64,000 bases of DNA from Ignavibacteria bacterium (GCA_016719565.1 JADJYU010000010.1:186001-250000), one strand, 5' to 3'; shown: positions 19,111 through 29,648, numbered from the stretch's first letter. Notes: generated by a model from the letters alone, not told the origin. Program-made: numbers and translations.

Positions 19111-21276
19111 ATGAAAAAACTGATTACAGGTTTTTTTGCAGCTCTATTTATTATCTCAATTCAGTTCAGTAATGTTTATTCTCAGGGGTTTAACAGTATT
19201 GTTTCACCTGATGGAATCCACGTTATTGCTGTCGGAGACAACGGTCTGGTATTCAGATCAATAAATTCCGGAAATTCATGGTCAAGCTATGTTATAAATT
19301 CAGAAGATCTAAGCAGTGTATCTTCTTTCGGAAATGACGTCTGGATTGCCGGAGAAGCCGGAAATGTTTACAAAACCGGTAAAACCAATTCAGCCGTTTC
19401 TACTTATAATACAGGTTCAGCTGAAAATATAAACTCAATTGTTTTTACAGATAATGAAACGGGTTATCTCTGCGGTGATAACGGCATTATTTATAAATCT
19501 GTAAACGGAGGAGTTACCTGGTCAGTTAAAAATACCGGGATCGCTAATGTAAAACTTAATTCAATTTCATTCACTGACGCTCTCAAAGGAATAGTGGTCG
19601 GAGATCAGGGTCAGGCATATATTACTGTTGACGGCGGAACAACATGGATGACGGAATCCATGGGGACAACAAGAAATTTACTTAAAGTAAAATATTTCTC
19701 TGACGGTATAGTTATAACAGGTGAATACGGAGTTATTATTTCAAAAGAAAACAGCGGCGTCTGGAATAATATTGTAACCCGTACTAATTCCGATATCAGA
19801 GGCATCACAGGCGCAGGAGTTAGCGATGCAGCAGTCTGCGGCGGCGGAGGTTTTATCAGAAACAATAAAAACGGAAGCGCAAATTATTTCAACTTTGAGA
19901 TAAATCCTATGATGGCTGATCTTACTGATATTTTTTATTATGACAATTTAAAAGGATTTGCCGTGAGCAGTCTTAATAAAGCTATTATAAGAACTACCAA
20001 CGGCGGAGTATCCTGGGATCTTCCTTCAGGAACATCTGTATCTCAGACCTGGTCACAAAAAACACCAGGCGGCAGCGGCATAGGAAATACTCTTTGTATG
20101 CATCCGACTGACAGAAATTCAACTTTTGTTGTTTATGGAAATAAAGTATATGTGAGCAGAGATAAAGGCAATACATGGAATCAGATAGCAACTGTAAGCA
20201 TCGGTTCAAGAGCTCATTCATTTTATGTAAGTCCGGTTGATACTAATATCTGGATGTGCGCAATGCAGAGTTCTCCGGACAAAGTTGTAAGATCAACTGA
20301 TTACGGTCAGACATGGAATACTATTTTATCTATGGATTTTACAACCTATGGTCAGCCGCTTGAAATGGATCAGAATGATCCAACTAATTATTATTTCGTG
20401 CCTTCAAATTCTCAGGGTTCAGGTATGTACAGATCTACAGATAACGGAGCTACATTTAACCTTATCGCTCCTTATAATAACTCTGCAATAGGTTCACCAT
20501 GTGACATTATAGTGATGTGGGATAATTCTGATGTGCTTTTTATTGGTGACGACGGCGCTGATATTTATAAGACTACTAACAGAGGCGTAAACTGGTATCT
20601 GGTAAAACCGGGTTCATCTTCTGAAATTCCTTCAATGTGCAATTCAGTATTCGATCAGAATATTTGTTACGCTACATCATGGAGCAGTTCACAGGTCTTC
20701 AGAACTGTAAACAGGGGAGAAACCTGGAACATAACTTCAAACAACTCAGGCAGCGGCTGGGGCTCTGATCTCTGCAGAGAAGATCCGACAGTTGTATTAA
20801 CCGGGAATTACGGTTCACAGTCATATCTTACTACAAACGGCGGCGCAAACTTCTTTAATGTTAACTCAGGTCTTTCAGGCGCCGGCGCAGGAATACTCGT
20901 ACCGGACAGAAGTTATCTCCTTAATATGCAGACGGGAAGTCTTTATAAAATGGTTATCACTTACAGTGTGATTACAAACGTTAATGAAAATACAGCTTCG
21001 ACTCTGATCCCTGAAAAGTTTGAACTGTATCAGAATTATCCGAATCCTTTTAATCCTGTTACCAATATTAAATTCTCTTTACCGGAAAATGGAAATATAT
21101 CTTTAAAGATATTTGACAAATTAGGCAAGGAAGTTGAAAATCTTGCTGACGGTTATAGAAATGCGGGTACGTATGAAATTAATTTTGATGCATCAGGATT
21201 ATCTTCGGGAGTTTACTTCTATAAAATTGTTACAAACAATTTTATTTCAACAAAGAAAATGGTTCTTGTAAAATAA
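19111..21276 (+). CDS. T9SS-sorted Ycf48/BNR-repeat beta-propeller protein
   Basis: I place the start at ATG 19111, where a good signal peptide begins (MKKLITGFFAALFIISIQFS), not at the in-frame ATG 25 codons upstream. The body is a run of Ycf48/sialidase-type repeats (YKSVNGGVTWS; YITVDGGTTWM; YKTTNRGVNWY; RTVNRGETWN) that fold as a beta-propeller. The end is a sorting domain, NYPNPFNPVTNIKF to YFYKIVTNNF. It is predicted to be an exported, surface-attached protein. Such propellers are common in this group and their ligands are mostly unknown. It has its own terminator. Confidence 0.88.
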   Translation: MKKLITGFFAALFIISIQFSNVYSQGFNSIVSPDGIHVIAVGDNGLVFRSINSGNSWSSYVINSEDLSSVSSFGNDVWIAGEAGNVYKTGKTNSAVSTYNTGSAENINSIVFTDNETGYLCGDNGIIYKSVNGGVTWSVKNTGIANVKLNSISFTDALKGIVVGDQGQAYITVDGGTTWMTESMGTTRNLLKVKYFSDGIVITGEYGVIISKENSGVWNNIVTRTNSDIRGITGAGVSDAAVCGGGGFIRNNKNGSANYFNFEINPMMADLTDIFYYDNLKGFAVSSLNKAIIRTTNGGVSWDLPSGTSVSQTWSQKTPGGSGIGNTLCMHPTDRNSTFVVYGNKVYVSRDKGNTWNQIATVSIGSRAHSFYVSPVDTNIWMCAMQSSPDKVVRSTDYGQTWNTILSMDFTTYGQPLEMDQNDPTNYYFVPSNSQGSGMYRSTDNGATFNLIAPYNNSAIGSPCDIIVMWDNSDVLFIGDDGADIYKTTNRGVNWYLVKPGSSSEIPSMCNSVFDQNICYATSWSSSQVFRTVNRGETWNITSNNSGSGWGSDLCREDPTVVLTGNYGSQSYLTTNGGANFFNVNSGLSGAGAGILVPDRSYLLNMQTGSLYKMVITYSVITNVNENTASTLIPEKFELYQNYPNPFNPVTNIKFSLPENGNISLKIFDKLGKEVENLADGYRNAGTYEINFDASGLSSGVYFYKIVTNNFISTKKMVLVK

Positions 21277-21297
21277 AATATTCAGAGGAAATTATTC

Positions 21298-21332
21298 AGC
21301 CGGCAGTATTAACCTACTGCCGGCTTTTTTAT
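21298..21332 (+). terminator. Rho-independent terminator
   Basis: An 11-bp perfect stem (agccggcagta at 21298-21308 and its complement at 21315-21325) is followed by TTTTTT, 21 bp after the stop of the Ycf48-type gene. Confidence 0.93.
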
Positions 21333-21777
21333 TTATAGATGAAATTAATTGATATAAATATTCTTTGAAGCATCCTGATATTAAAGTCCGGCCTTCCTCA
21401 CATAAACCTACTATCAATATAATATAAATGCTAATCATTCCCGGCAGGACATTTCTTATTCAATGTGAAAACCCAGCCAGGGCATTTTGAAATTATAATA
21501 TAAAGTTTAACCGAATTTGCATTTTCATTATTTTTAAAATGTAATCTTCATTTTAATTTTGGAGGTGAAAAACGCATATATTTTTCTTTGTAATCCGGAT
21601 ATCAGGATCCTATATTTGTAAAGTTATTTTAACCGAATAATAACCTGTGAAAGATTTACAAAGGAATTTTAGTCAATTATAATTTTTATTCTTATTTTAC
21701 TCTTTCTCAAAGAGATTCCGGTATGTCAGGTTATTATTCTTTTTATAAAAAATTTTTTAAAAAGGAGAATTAGGAAA
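21333..21777. other. Intergenic region without a recognised gene
   Basis: About 445 bp, AT-rich. A purine-rich site (aaaaaggagaa) near 21761-21771 serves the next gene as ribosome binding site. Otherwise I see no frame, repeat or RNA motif. The long leader may carry the promoter and an untranslated region. Confidence 0.5.
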
Positions 21778-23916
21778 ATGTTACTCAAAACTTTTTTAAC
21801 AGTTATTTTTATTTCATGTTTGCTGCTTCTTATTATTCAGCCTGATATTTTAACTGCTCAGAGCTTTTCACCCAATAGCAAAATTCCTGTCGGGAGTAAA
21901 TCTCTGACTGTAGTAAACCGTAATGATAATCTTTCACAAACACCTGTGATTAATTATTCAGAAAAAGAACTTAAGTTGATTGAAGAAACTGAAAAGATCA
22001 AAGCTTCAGAGAATTTTATTAACGGCGGGGAAAGTATTTTAAAAATTCAGACAGAAATCGAGAGCATGAACGGAAGTACTTTTACAAATAAAAACCCTGA
22101 ACCATTCGGTACTTTAATTCCTGCATCACGGCTGAACGGCAGGGAGACAGATAATCTTGTCAGCACTTCCATAGTTAATTCTAACAATGTTCCGGTTGCA
22201 AAAGCATTCCAGATAGAACAGAGAGGTCCGACTGCAGGTACACAGTGGCTTGCGATCGGTTTTGCAAACGGTGACACAGGATTTTTTGCTTTACCGGATA
22301 CGCTTGCAATATTTAATTCCACCAACCACGGCGTCACTTTTAATCTTTATGCTATGATAGCTTTCAGCGAAAATAATAAATTTACTTTTGATGATATGGA
22401 TATGGAGATAATTGAAAACAGTTCAGGTGAAAAATATATTCATGTAGTATTCGGATATCAGACAAACGGAGGATACGGGCAAAGACTGATCGGTTACACT
22501 GTGATCAGGACACCAACTTTAGGTTATGCCGGAAGTACATTGATCTTTCCCGGATACAATTCTACAAGTCAGTATTTTCAGGCGCGCATTACATCTGATA
22601 ATGCGAGATTTCTGGCTAATCCATATATCACGATCGCAATATCGCAGGATTCCATCGCAAATAATCAGAGCAACATACTTACGAAAATGTGTAAAGTACT
22701 CAGTCCCTATACTTTAACTCCGGCTGTTACTTATCTTCCGCAAAGTATATATAATTCCGTTCCCGGATCAAACGGATATGCAGTTATGACTGATGTGGCG
22801 AATTATCACAATTCAAATGACTCGCTGATCTTTGTACTCAGCAATTATCCCGGTTATGAGACAACAGTATATATTTATAAGGCTGCAAGCAATTCTATCG
22901 CATATCCTGTTTCTGCCGCCGTATATTCTTTTGACGGAGATAATATGGAATATGCAAGGATAGCTGCATCAGGCGGTACTAATCAGACGCAGATTATGAT
23001 AACTGTTTCTGTTGATTATTTTAATACCGGTGACTTTGATCTGTGGAGTATAAAAACTCCGGACGCATCTTACTGGTTTGCCTCATCAATTGATTATAAC
23101 GGTGCATACAGTTCAAGATACGGTGATATTTTAGGTAAGCGAAATGTGAACGGCAGTTTTAATATTGCCTGGAAGAATTTGTATTACAATATGGAGAATG
23201 TCGGTTATGCGTCTGTTACCAATAATCAGGTCTCTGAGTATATCCTCAATGTAAATACAAACTTTGCAAACTCCTACTGCTCACCCAAACCTGCATACAG
23301 ATATGTTCAGAATGACAGTTGTCAGATCATATGGTCTGATTTTTACAGTACATATTCCACTCACGGGTGCGAAGCGACATATGTCTATATAAGAGCTGCT
23401 ATAGAAGGTTATTACAATGAAGGTACTGATGAACACAGTCAGTATCTGCCAATGTATGCTGAGCTCAGAGATCAGAATCCTCCTTACAATATTATTGATA
23501 CAGGACTGGCTTATCTTGACTATCAGAATTTAAGTAATGTATTTACATTTCCTGATGCGCCTGCAGGTAATTTTTATATTGCATTAAAATATTATAATAC
23601 AATCGAAACGTGGAGCTCTGTACCTGTCAGCATTAGTGAAATTCCCGTCACTTATGATTTTACGGATCTTCAGTCTAAAGCATACGGCGATAATATGGTA
23701 TTAAAAGGTTCGAAGTGGTGTATATACAGCGGTGATGTAACGCAGGACGGTATTATTGATATTAATGATATGGAATTAGTAGACAATGACGTATATAATT
23801 TTATAACGGGGTTTTCATATCTGACTGATCTTAACGGAGACAATCTTGTTGATATTACTGATTTTGGAATTACTGATAATAACGCGTTAAACTTTGTATC
23901 TGCTGTGACTCCGTAA
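21778..23916 (+). CDS. Large secreted protein with dockerin-like C-terminus
   Basis: 712 residues with a signal peptide (LTVIFISCLLLLIIQPDILTA). The middle is rich in Tyr, Asn and Thr and has no enzyme motif I recognise; VTYLPQSIYNSVPGSNGY and DNMEYARIAASGG are typical of beta-propeller-like secreted proteins in this group. The end carries two calcium-loop-like repeats, GDVTQDGIIDINDMELVDND and DLNGDNLVDITDFGITDN, the pattern of a type I dockerin. No sorting domain is present. It resembles the 9498-12566 protein in having a dockerin-like end instead. Confidence 0.8.
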   Translation: MLLKTFLTVIFISCLLLLIIQPDILTAQSFSPNSKIPVGSKSLTVVNRNDNLSQTPVINYSEKELKLIEETEKIKASENFINGGESILKIQTEIESMNGSTFTNKNPEPFGTLIPASRLNGRETDNLVSTSIVNSNNVPVAKAFQIEQRGPTAGTQWLAIGFANGDTGFFALPDTLAIFNSTNHGVTFNLYAMIAFSENNKFTFDDMDMEIIENSSGEKYIHVVFGYQTNGGYGQRLIGYTVIRTPTLGYAGSTLIFPGYNSTSQYFQARITSDNARFLANPYITIAISQDSIANNQSNILTKMCKVLSPYTLTPAVTYLPQSIYNSVPGSNGYAVMTDVANYHNSNDSLIFVLSNYPGYETTVYIYKAASNSIAYPVSAAVYSFDGDNMEYARIAASGGTNQTQIMITVSVDYFNTGDFDLWSIKTPDASYWFASSIDYNGAYSSRYGDILGKRNVNGSFNIAWKNLYYNMENVGYASVTNNQVSEYILNVNTNFANSYCSPKPAYRYVQNDSCQIIWSDFYSTYSTHGCEATYVYIRAAIEGYYNEGTDEHSQYLPMYAELRDQNPPYNIIDTGLAYLDYQNLSNVFTFPDAPAGNFYIALKYYNTIETWSSVPVSISEIPVTYDFTDLQSKAYGDNMVLKGSKWCIYSGDVTQDGIIDINDMELVDNDVYNFITGFSYLTDLNGDNLVDITDFGITDNNALNFVSAVTP

Positions 23917-23954
23917 TATTCTTTTTAAAATTTCCTTCCGGAATGTATTTAAAG

Positions 23955-23978
23955 CGGAGTAATTCGTTACTCCGTTTT
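23955..23978 (+). terminator. Rho-independent terminator with UUCG loop
   Basis: Stem cggagtaa/ttactccg (23955-23962 and 23967-23974) closes a ttcg tetraloop and is followed by TTTT. It ends the dockerin-like gene. Confidence 0.85.
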
Positions 23979-24253
23979 GAATATACCTCTTCTTGCTTAA
24001 GATCCCTGTATCCGCAAATCATTACTCAGTATAAATATTTTATTTTCATACCTTTATAAAACAATATAAATTTTAAGTTAAAAAAAGTATCTTAAAATAA
24101 AATATGATTAACGTGAACAGCAGACCTAACCGATTATCTTATCACAATTTTAAAATTAAAATTAAAAATAACTTTATTGAATAATTTCTATTACAGTAAC
24201 AATTTTTATTGCTCAGGTATTTTTCTCATTATTTTATATTAATATCAGATTTT

Positions 24254-24967
24254 ATGTATAAAAATCTTATAAGAAGATGTAAAATAATGATAATTGCTGC
24301 TGTATTCTTTGTCCTCCTGACAGGTATAGCTATGCTTGCGTTTCCGGGCGGTAATCTTATAGACAACACATCAGTTCATTACAATTTCTTTTTGAATACA
24401 CTAAGCGACCTTGGCAATTCCATCACAATATCAGGTAAGACAAATACTGTTTCAAAGATAATGTTCATAACCGCTTTCGGCGGATTCGGACTGGTAATGA
24501 TTTATTTTTCTAAAATATGGTGGGCATTGGGTACTGATGTTCTTGATAAGAAGTTTGCAGGTTATACAAGTAAAGTCTGTATGATCATCAGCGGACTTGC
24601 ATTTATCGGCATCGCTTTCACTCCGCTCAGTTCATTTTTTGATCAGCATATGCTTTATCTCGGACTGGCATTTCTTGCATATTCTCTCTGGATAATTTTT
24701 ATTGTGATACTTCAGTTAAGTAATGAAAAACTCCGGAAACTTGTATTGTTTAATGTTATTAATCTTGTGATAATGCTCTATTATATTTTTGTGATTTATA
24801 ATTTTGAAAAGCCGGATGTAGAGGATGAGTTCGAATTTTACGCTGTCTCACAGATGGTAGCAGTTATGTCAATAATTGTGAACCTGTTTTATCAGTCCAT
24901 CGGAATAATGCATTATCTGAAAACTTCAGACTTCAGAAGAAGCGGGTTTAAGAATTTTTATGTGTGA
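24254..24967 (+). CDS. Multi-pass membrane protein, DUF998-like
   Basis: 237 residues from ATG 24254; an upstream in-frame ATG at 24209 is possible but gives a less natural start. Six or so hydrophobic segments are visible (IMIIAAVFFVLLTGIAML; IMFITAFGGFGLVMIYF; MIISGLAFIGIAF; YLGLAFLAYSLWIIFIVI; NVINLVIMLYYIFVIY; MVAVMSIIVNLFYQ). The motif NFFLNTLSDLGNS between the first two fits DUF998-type inner membrane proteins. Role unknown. Confidence 0.7.
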   Translation: MYKNLIRRCKIMIIAAVFFVLLTGIAMLAFPGGNLIDNTSVHYNFFLNTLSDLGNSITISGKTNTVSKIMFITAFGGFGLVMIYFSKIWWALGTDVLDKKFAGYTSKVCMIISGLAFIGIAFTPLSSFFDQHMLYLGLAFLAYSLWIIFIVILQLSNEKLRKLVLFNVINLVIMLYYIFVIYNFEKPDVEDEFEFYAVSQMVAVMSIIVNLFYQSIGIMHYLKTSDFRRSGFKNFYV

Positions 24968-25003
24968 TTGTTTTAAAGGAAGAAAAACTATTGAAATGAT
25001 TTC

Positions 25004-25267
25004 CTAACGAAGATTACTTTCCTGCCATGATATACTTTCTAATTTCCTTTTCAAAATATCTTTATCTACACTATACTTTGCAAACATTTTTTTACCGATC
25101 ATAAGGACAGGGATCTTTAATTTATATTTTGAAAGATCTTTGCCTGATTCAATATCTGTTACCTTCAGTTCTGAATCATTATTTAATTCATTCAAACATT
25201 CCCTTACGGTTTTGATCATAACTTCACACAGGTGACAATTCCGCTTTGTAAAAATTTCTATTTCCAA
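25004..25267 (-). CDS. Glutaredoxin-like (DUF836) protein
   Basis: 87 residues with a thioredoxin fold start and a CxxC active site (MEIEIFTKRNCHLCEVM), and KYKLKIPVLMIGKKMFAKY as the cis-Pro region. Probably cytoplasmic, with a redox role. It lies 11 bp downstream of lgt on the same strand and is probably the last gene of the hisS-lgt group. Confidence 0.82.
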   Translation of the reverse strand: MEIEIFTKRNCHLCEVMIKTVRECLNELNNDSELKVTDIESGKDLSKYKLKIPVLMIGKKMFAKYSVDKDILKRKLESISWQESNLR

Positions 25268-25278
25268 TGTATCTCTGT

Positions 25279-26079
25279 TCAGTTTGCAGTAATAAGTTTT
25301 TTCTCCGCGGCAAGTTTGTCGAACAGTAAATAAATTCCTCCGAGTATCATTATCACGGAAATTATCTGCGCCTGACTTAATCCGAATGCTACGATGGGGT
25401 TTAATCTGATGAACTCTACAAGAAGTCTTTCAATTCCTGATAATATAAGGAAGTAAGCAAAGATAATTCCCGGTGTTTTGAATTTTGCCCTGTTCCTCCA
25501 TAAGAATAAAAATATAAAAACTGATACTATCGTCTCATACACGGGAGCGGGATGCACGAGCACTCCTTCCGCCGTTGGTACTGTACCTTTTGAATAACTG
25601 TATCCGAGGAATTCCCAGAATGTTCCGTTTACTTCCGTTCCGTAATCTCCGTCTCCGGAAAGATGACATCCTATTCTCGCTATCCCGTAACCAATTGCCG
25701 CGCTCGGCGACATCATATCAAACATCTTTAAGACGGATATTTTTTTTACTTTGCAGAATATCATTACGAATATTATTGCGAAGATAAGTCCACCATAAAA
25801 AGTAAGTCCCGATGCTGAAAAAATAACATCGCTCGTAAAATATGACGACAATGGTTCACCCGAACCGAAATTCCATTCTTCAAGAATATAAAAAAACTTT
25901 GAGCCGATTATTCCGCCCAGAAGACAAAGGAATGTAAGCGTAACCCCGTAATTTTCATCCATGGAGTTTCTCTTAAGCTCTTTGGAAAGCAGCGCGCTTC
26001 CCACCAGGAAAGCAAGTCCGAGCATAAGACCGTAACTGTAAACAGGTACCGGACCTATTTCAAATAATTTAGGATACAT
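25279..26079 (-). CDS. lgt: Prolipoprotein diacylglyceryl transferase
   Basis: Inner-membrane enzyme that attaches diacylglycerol to the lipobox Cys of prolipoproteins. 266 residues, about seven hydrophobic segments. Family landmarks are SASGLTFYGGLIFA, the signature ARIGCHLSGDGDYG with the essential Arg, and HPAPVYETI. It serves the several lipoproteins in this window. Its start overlaps the end of the upstream 140-residue gene by 11 bp. Confidence 0.95.
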   Translation of the reverse strand: MYPKLFEIGPVPVYSYGLMLGLAFLVGSALLSKELKRNSMDENYGVTLTFLCLLGGIIGSKFFYILEEWNFGSGEPLSSYFTSDVIFSASGLTFYGGLIFAIIFVMIFCKVKKISVLKMFDMMSPSAAIGYGIARIGCHLSGDGDYGTEVNGTFWEFLGYSYSKGTVPTAEGVLVHPAPVYETIVSVFIFLFLWRNRAKFKTPGIIFAYFLILSGIERLLVEFIRLNPIVAFGLSQAQIISVIMILGGIYLLFDKLAAEKKLITAN

Positions 26080-26491
26080 TATATTTATTAGTAAATACTT
26101 TCAGAAATTTTTTAGCAGGTTCATTTGTGATCTTAATTGACTTGGGTGAAATTTTAATTGTAAAAACAGCTTTACCTTTACCGTATTTCAAAAGTACAAG
26201 AGTATATTCAACATTTTTAAATTCATAAAACTTATACTGAAAACTTGCAGTGCCGGATTTTGAAATATCAAGCGAAGGTGCGGAAAGCCCTTCTATATTA
26301 AACTTCAGTTCATTCTTTGAAGGATCAATACTAGTCTCCACGTTAATTTTATACAGAAAATATTCAAAAACTTTTTTTGTCCTGAAATCAAACTGAATAA
26401 ATTCCTTTTCTTTTGTCTTGTCAAGTTCGCGGCTGATGTATAGTTCGTATTCGAATTCAAGCTTGTCAGGTCTGACTTGTTTTGTTCTCAT
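26069..26491 (-). CDS. Conserved hypothetical protein between hisS and lgt
   Basis: 140 residues, no signal peptide, charged, no known motif recognised. Features seen: ELDKTKEKEFIQFDFRTKK and KGKAVFTIKISPKSIKI. It abuts hisS (stop and start adjoin at 26491/26492) and overlaps lgt by 11 bp, so it is very likely translated in the same operon. Function unknown. Confidence 0.65.
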   Translation of the reverse strand: MRTKQVRPDKLEFEYELYISRELDKTKEKEFIQFDFRTKKVFEYFLYKINVETSIDPSKNELKFNIEGLSAPSLDISKSGTASFQYKFYEFKNVEYTLVLLKYGKGKAVFTIKISPKSIKITNEPAKKFLKVFTNKYNVS

Positions 26492-27736
26492 TTATTTTAA
26501 ATAATTTTCTAAATTATCTGTATCAGTTACTTTCACTTCCGAACCGTCAGACATTTTTTTAAGCATAACGGAATTACTTTTAAGTTCTTCGTCGCCGATC
26601 ACAACTACATATTCAGCATTTATCCTGTTGGCTTCTTTCATCTGTGATTTCAGACTTCTTCCGAGAAAATCAGTTTCACATTTCACGCCTTTCTTTCTTA
26701 AAGTCTCAAGAAGTTTAAATGAAAACTTTTTACTTTCTTCGCCAATGCTTGCGATGAATAATTTCGGAAAGTCGTTTTTAACGGGAAGTAAATTGTCAGC
26801 TTCCATTATCATCAGTATTCTTTCAATGCCTGCAGCAAAGCCGATAGCGGGAGTTGGTTTTCCGCCGAGCTGCTGAACGAGCATATCATATCTGCCTCCG
26901 CCAAGAAGCGCATTCTGCGCGCCGAGACGGTCGGATAGGAATTCAAATGTAGTCGAAGTGTAATAATCAAAACCTCTTACGAGCATATAATCAGTTTCAA
27001 ACATAATACCGTTCTCATTTAAAATGAGAAGAATACTCTCAAAATTTTTCTTTGTCGATTCATTTAAGAACTGATAAAGCACCGGAGCGTCATTTAATAT
27101 TTCCCTGTCGCGCGGATTTTTTGAATCAAGTATTCTCAGAGGATTAATTACAAATCTTCTCTGACTGTCGGGAGAGAGTTCATTAAGATAAGCAGAGAGA
27201 TAATTTTTAAACTCTTTGAAAAATATTTCTCTTTCCTCCGCACCGCCGATCGTATTAATTTTTATGACAGAATCCTTAATGCCGAATCCTCTGATGATAG
27301 TATCGGCAAGCATTATCATTTCCGCATCAGCGTAAGGATCGCTGCTGCCTATAGATTCGGCTCCGAACTGCGAAAACTCCCTGAACCGTCCCGCCTGCGG
27401 TCTTTCCCTGCGGAACATATTACAGATATAAAAAAGCTTCTGAAGAGGGGATTCATTGCCGAGATTATATTCAATATAAGCTCTGATGACGGGAGCGGTC
27501 ATTTCCGGCTTAAGAGTGAATTCATCATTTTTAAAAGTATACATCTCTTTTGAGACAATGTCAGTCTCTTCGCCTATACCTCTTTTAAAAAGTTCGGTTT
27601 TCTCAAAAGCAGGCGTACGTATCTCTGAATAATTAAAGGTATTAAAAATTTCTCTTACTTTTTTTTCCAGAAAATTTCTCTGAAATGCTTTTTCGGGAAG
27701 TATATCGTAAGTTCCTTTCGGTTTTTGAATCGGCAT
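26492..27736 (-). CDS. hisS: Histidyl-tRNA synthetase
   Basis: Charges tRNA-His with histidine. I start at ATG 27736 (MPIQKPKGTYDILPE, the usual N-terminus) rather than at an in-frame ATG 13 codons upstream. Class II motif 2 is MFRRERPQAGRFREFSQFG, and the histidine-specific blocks LVRGFDYYTSTTFEF and GGGRYDMLVQQLGG are intact. 414 residues, normal length, with the C-terminal anticodon-binding domain (FIASIGEE to NAEYVVVIGDEEL). Confidence 0.97.
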   Translation of the reverse strand: MPIQKPKGTYDILPEKAFQRNFLEKKVREIFNTFNYSEIRTPAFEKTELFKRGIGEETDIVSKEMYTFKNDEFTLKPEMTAPVIRAYIEYNLGNESPLQKLFYICNMFRRERPQAGRFREFSQFGAESIGSSDPYADAEMIMLADTIIRGFGIKDSVIKINTIGGAEEREIFFKEFKNYLSAYLNELSPDSQRRFVINPLRILDSKNPRDREILNDAPVLYQFLNESTKKNFESILLILNENGIMFETDYMLVRGFDYYTSTTFEFLSDRLGAQNALLGGGRYDMLVQQLGGKPTPAIGFAAGIERILMIMEADNLLPVKNDFPKLFIASIGEESKKFSFKLLETLRKKGVKCETDFLGRSLKSQMKEANRINAEYVVVIGDEELKSNSVMLKKMSDGSEVKVTDTDNLENYLK

Positions 27737-27780
27737 TTGCAAAAATAGAATTTTAATGTCATTAAATAAACACAATAAAT

Positions 27781-27809
27781 GCAGAGATGCCCAATTTGGC
27801 CGTCTGTGC
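27781..27809. repeat. Dispersed palindrome of the gcagagacgcccaa type (degenerate copy)
   Basis: Imperfect form of the perfect palindrome at 52121-52149: gcagagatgcccaattt followed by ggccgtctgtgc. It lies upstream of hisS. A further partial copy is at 29649-29671. Confidence 0.55.
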
Positions 27810-27828
27810 TTAGTAATTCAAAGGTGAA

Positions 27829-29562
27829 TCACAACCACGGCAGGGGGTGGTTGTCAATCACCCAGTGAAAAACATAAGAATTAATACCCAAATGATCCCT
27901 GTGAGATATCAGCTTAAAATTATTTTTAAAATAATCAACGACCACTTGTGAATTATCATCCAAGCCGGGTACATCGAGTAAGATCATGTATTTATGATTC
28001 TCTATTTCAGTTTTGTATTCTGACAATACATTTAGATAGTTATCGGGAGGTAAAAATGCTGTTACTCTTAATTTAGGATCGGTCTTTTCAAAATAATAAT
28101 TAAATCTATCTGTGCCGTCCGATGAAGAAAATATGATCGGATCTTTGTAAAAATTTACAGATTCAGCTGAGATAGTTTTGACAGCGCCTCTGACATCATG
28201 TTTGGATGGAGCTGAATAATAGTAGTACACTTTCATAAACAATAGTGATGAGACTATTAACGCAAACAAAAAAGAATAATTTATAAATACCGCTCTGAAA
28301 TTTGTGAATTTATCAGCAAGAGGTTTGATAAATTTAGTTAATGCTGTTAAGGATATTAATACTACTTTTTCAGAAGTAAGATAAACTAAGAATATTACCG
28401 CCGGTGTTGATATTATTAAATTACGGAATGAAATACTTGAATCAGAATAGACTGAATTCAGAAACGAAATTGTGAAAGGCGCGAACAGCCAGAAAAATAA
28501 AAATGCATAATAAAAATATTTTTGATCAATGTTTTCATTCCGGGATCTCTTTTTAAAAATAAGAAAGAATAAATATAAAGCGCCTGCAATCAGACAGATC
28601 TCAAATAAATACAATACATTATTTTTTATTAAACTGGTTGCAAGATTCGGATTCAGGACATAATAAACAAATGCAGTAAATATGTTGCCTCCCGGCTTCT
28701 GTTTTTCATAACCCGCTCCCCGCTCAATATGATCGAGAAAAACCTGTCCCCACAATAAATAAAATATTCCAAGTATAACGGCAAAGATTAAACCGCTTTT
28801 AAGATATTGACGGATCGATTCTTTAAATTTACAAGTCAGTGAAATATAAAATACCAGGAATAAAGCGTTCATAACCAGTACAAGAACTCCATAGTAATGT
28901 GTGAGTAAAAGCAGAATGGAAAAAATTATATAAAGAATTACATTCCGTAATTTCCAGGAGTCAGTTTCCGGCAGACTTTTATCTTCAGCTATAAAACTTT
29001 TTAAGAAAAAATAATTTACTGTAAGCGTAAGCAAAAGAAGTAAGCCGTAACTTCTTGATTCCTGTGAATAGTATACCGGAAAATAAGCCACTGCGAACAA
29101 TAAGAATATTTCCATACTTTTCTTTACTCCGAACATCCTTTTTGCAATCAGAAAAGTAACCACTGATGAAATGAGTCCGAAAAAAACTGAAAGGAGTCTT
29201 GTGGATAATTCGCTGTCTCCTCCAAATTTAATGTAATAAAATAAAAGTATCTGATATAACGGCGGGTGAATGTCATCCATGCAGCCTTTCAGAACTGTAT
29301 CAATTGATGCGTTGGAGGATAATGTAACGCTTATAAGTTCATCCAACCAGTATGAATTGCTGTTCAGGTTCACAATTCTCAGAACCAGTACTACAAATAA
29401 AATCAGGGAGAACATGTAAAGAAAGAATTTCTCTTCATATGGATCTTTCTGACCTTTCCGGTCTTCCTGATTTTTAGATGTGAATAAATTCTTCCTTTTT
29501 AAAAAAGCAATGAGAATTATAAGAATATAAACTGCGAATATTATAGTATATAATTTATACAT
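27829..29562 (-). CDS. GT-C family glycosyltransferase (GT39/ArnT-like), integral membrane
   Basis: 577 residues with about eleven hydrophobic segments. The first periplasmic loop has the acidic motif YWLDELISVTLSS followed by DDIHPPLYQILLFYY, typical of glycosyltransferase family 39/83 proteins that use polyprenyl-phosphate sugars. It probably transfers a sugar to lipid or protein on the outer face of the inner membrane. The acceptor cannot be told from sequence. It is followed by no obvious partner gene. Confidence 0.82.
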   Translation of the reverse strand: MYKLYTIIFAVYILIILIAFLKRKNLFTSKNQEDRKGQKDPYEEKFFLYMFSLILFVVLVLRIVNLNSNSYWLDELISVTLSSNASIDTVLKGCMDDIHPPLYQILLFYYIKFGGDSELSTRLLSVFFGLISSVVTFLIAKRMFGVKKSMEIFLLFAVAYFPVYYSQESRSYGLLLLLTLTVNYFFLKSFIAEDKSLPETDSWKLRNVILYIIFSILLLLTHYYGVLVLVMNALFLVFYISLTCKFKESIRQYLKSGLIFAVILGIFYLLWGQVFLDHIERGAGYEKQKPGGNIFTAFVYYVLNPNLATSLIKNNVLYLFEICLIAGALYLFFLIFKKRSRNENIDQKYFYYAFLFFWLFAPFTISFLNSVYSDSSISFRNLIISTPAVIFLVYLTSEKVVLISLTALTKFIKPLADKFTNFRAVFINYSFLFALIVSSLLFMKVYYYYSAPSKHDVRGAVKTISAESVNFYKDPIIFSSSDGTDRFNYYFEKTDPKLRVTAFLPPDNYLNVLSEYKTEIENHKYMILLDVPGLDDNSQVVVDYFKNNFKLISHRDHLGINSYVFHWVIDNHPLPWL

Positions 29563-29648
29563 AAAGAAAGCGCATGAAATTACAATGATAGTTCATGAAA
29601 ATAGAATTTCAAACTATCAAATTTTACAGATTCAAAAAAGAGTAATCG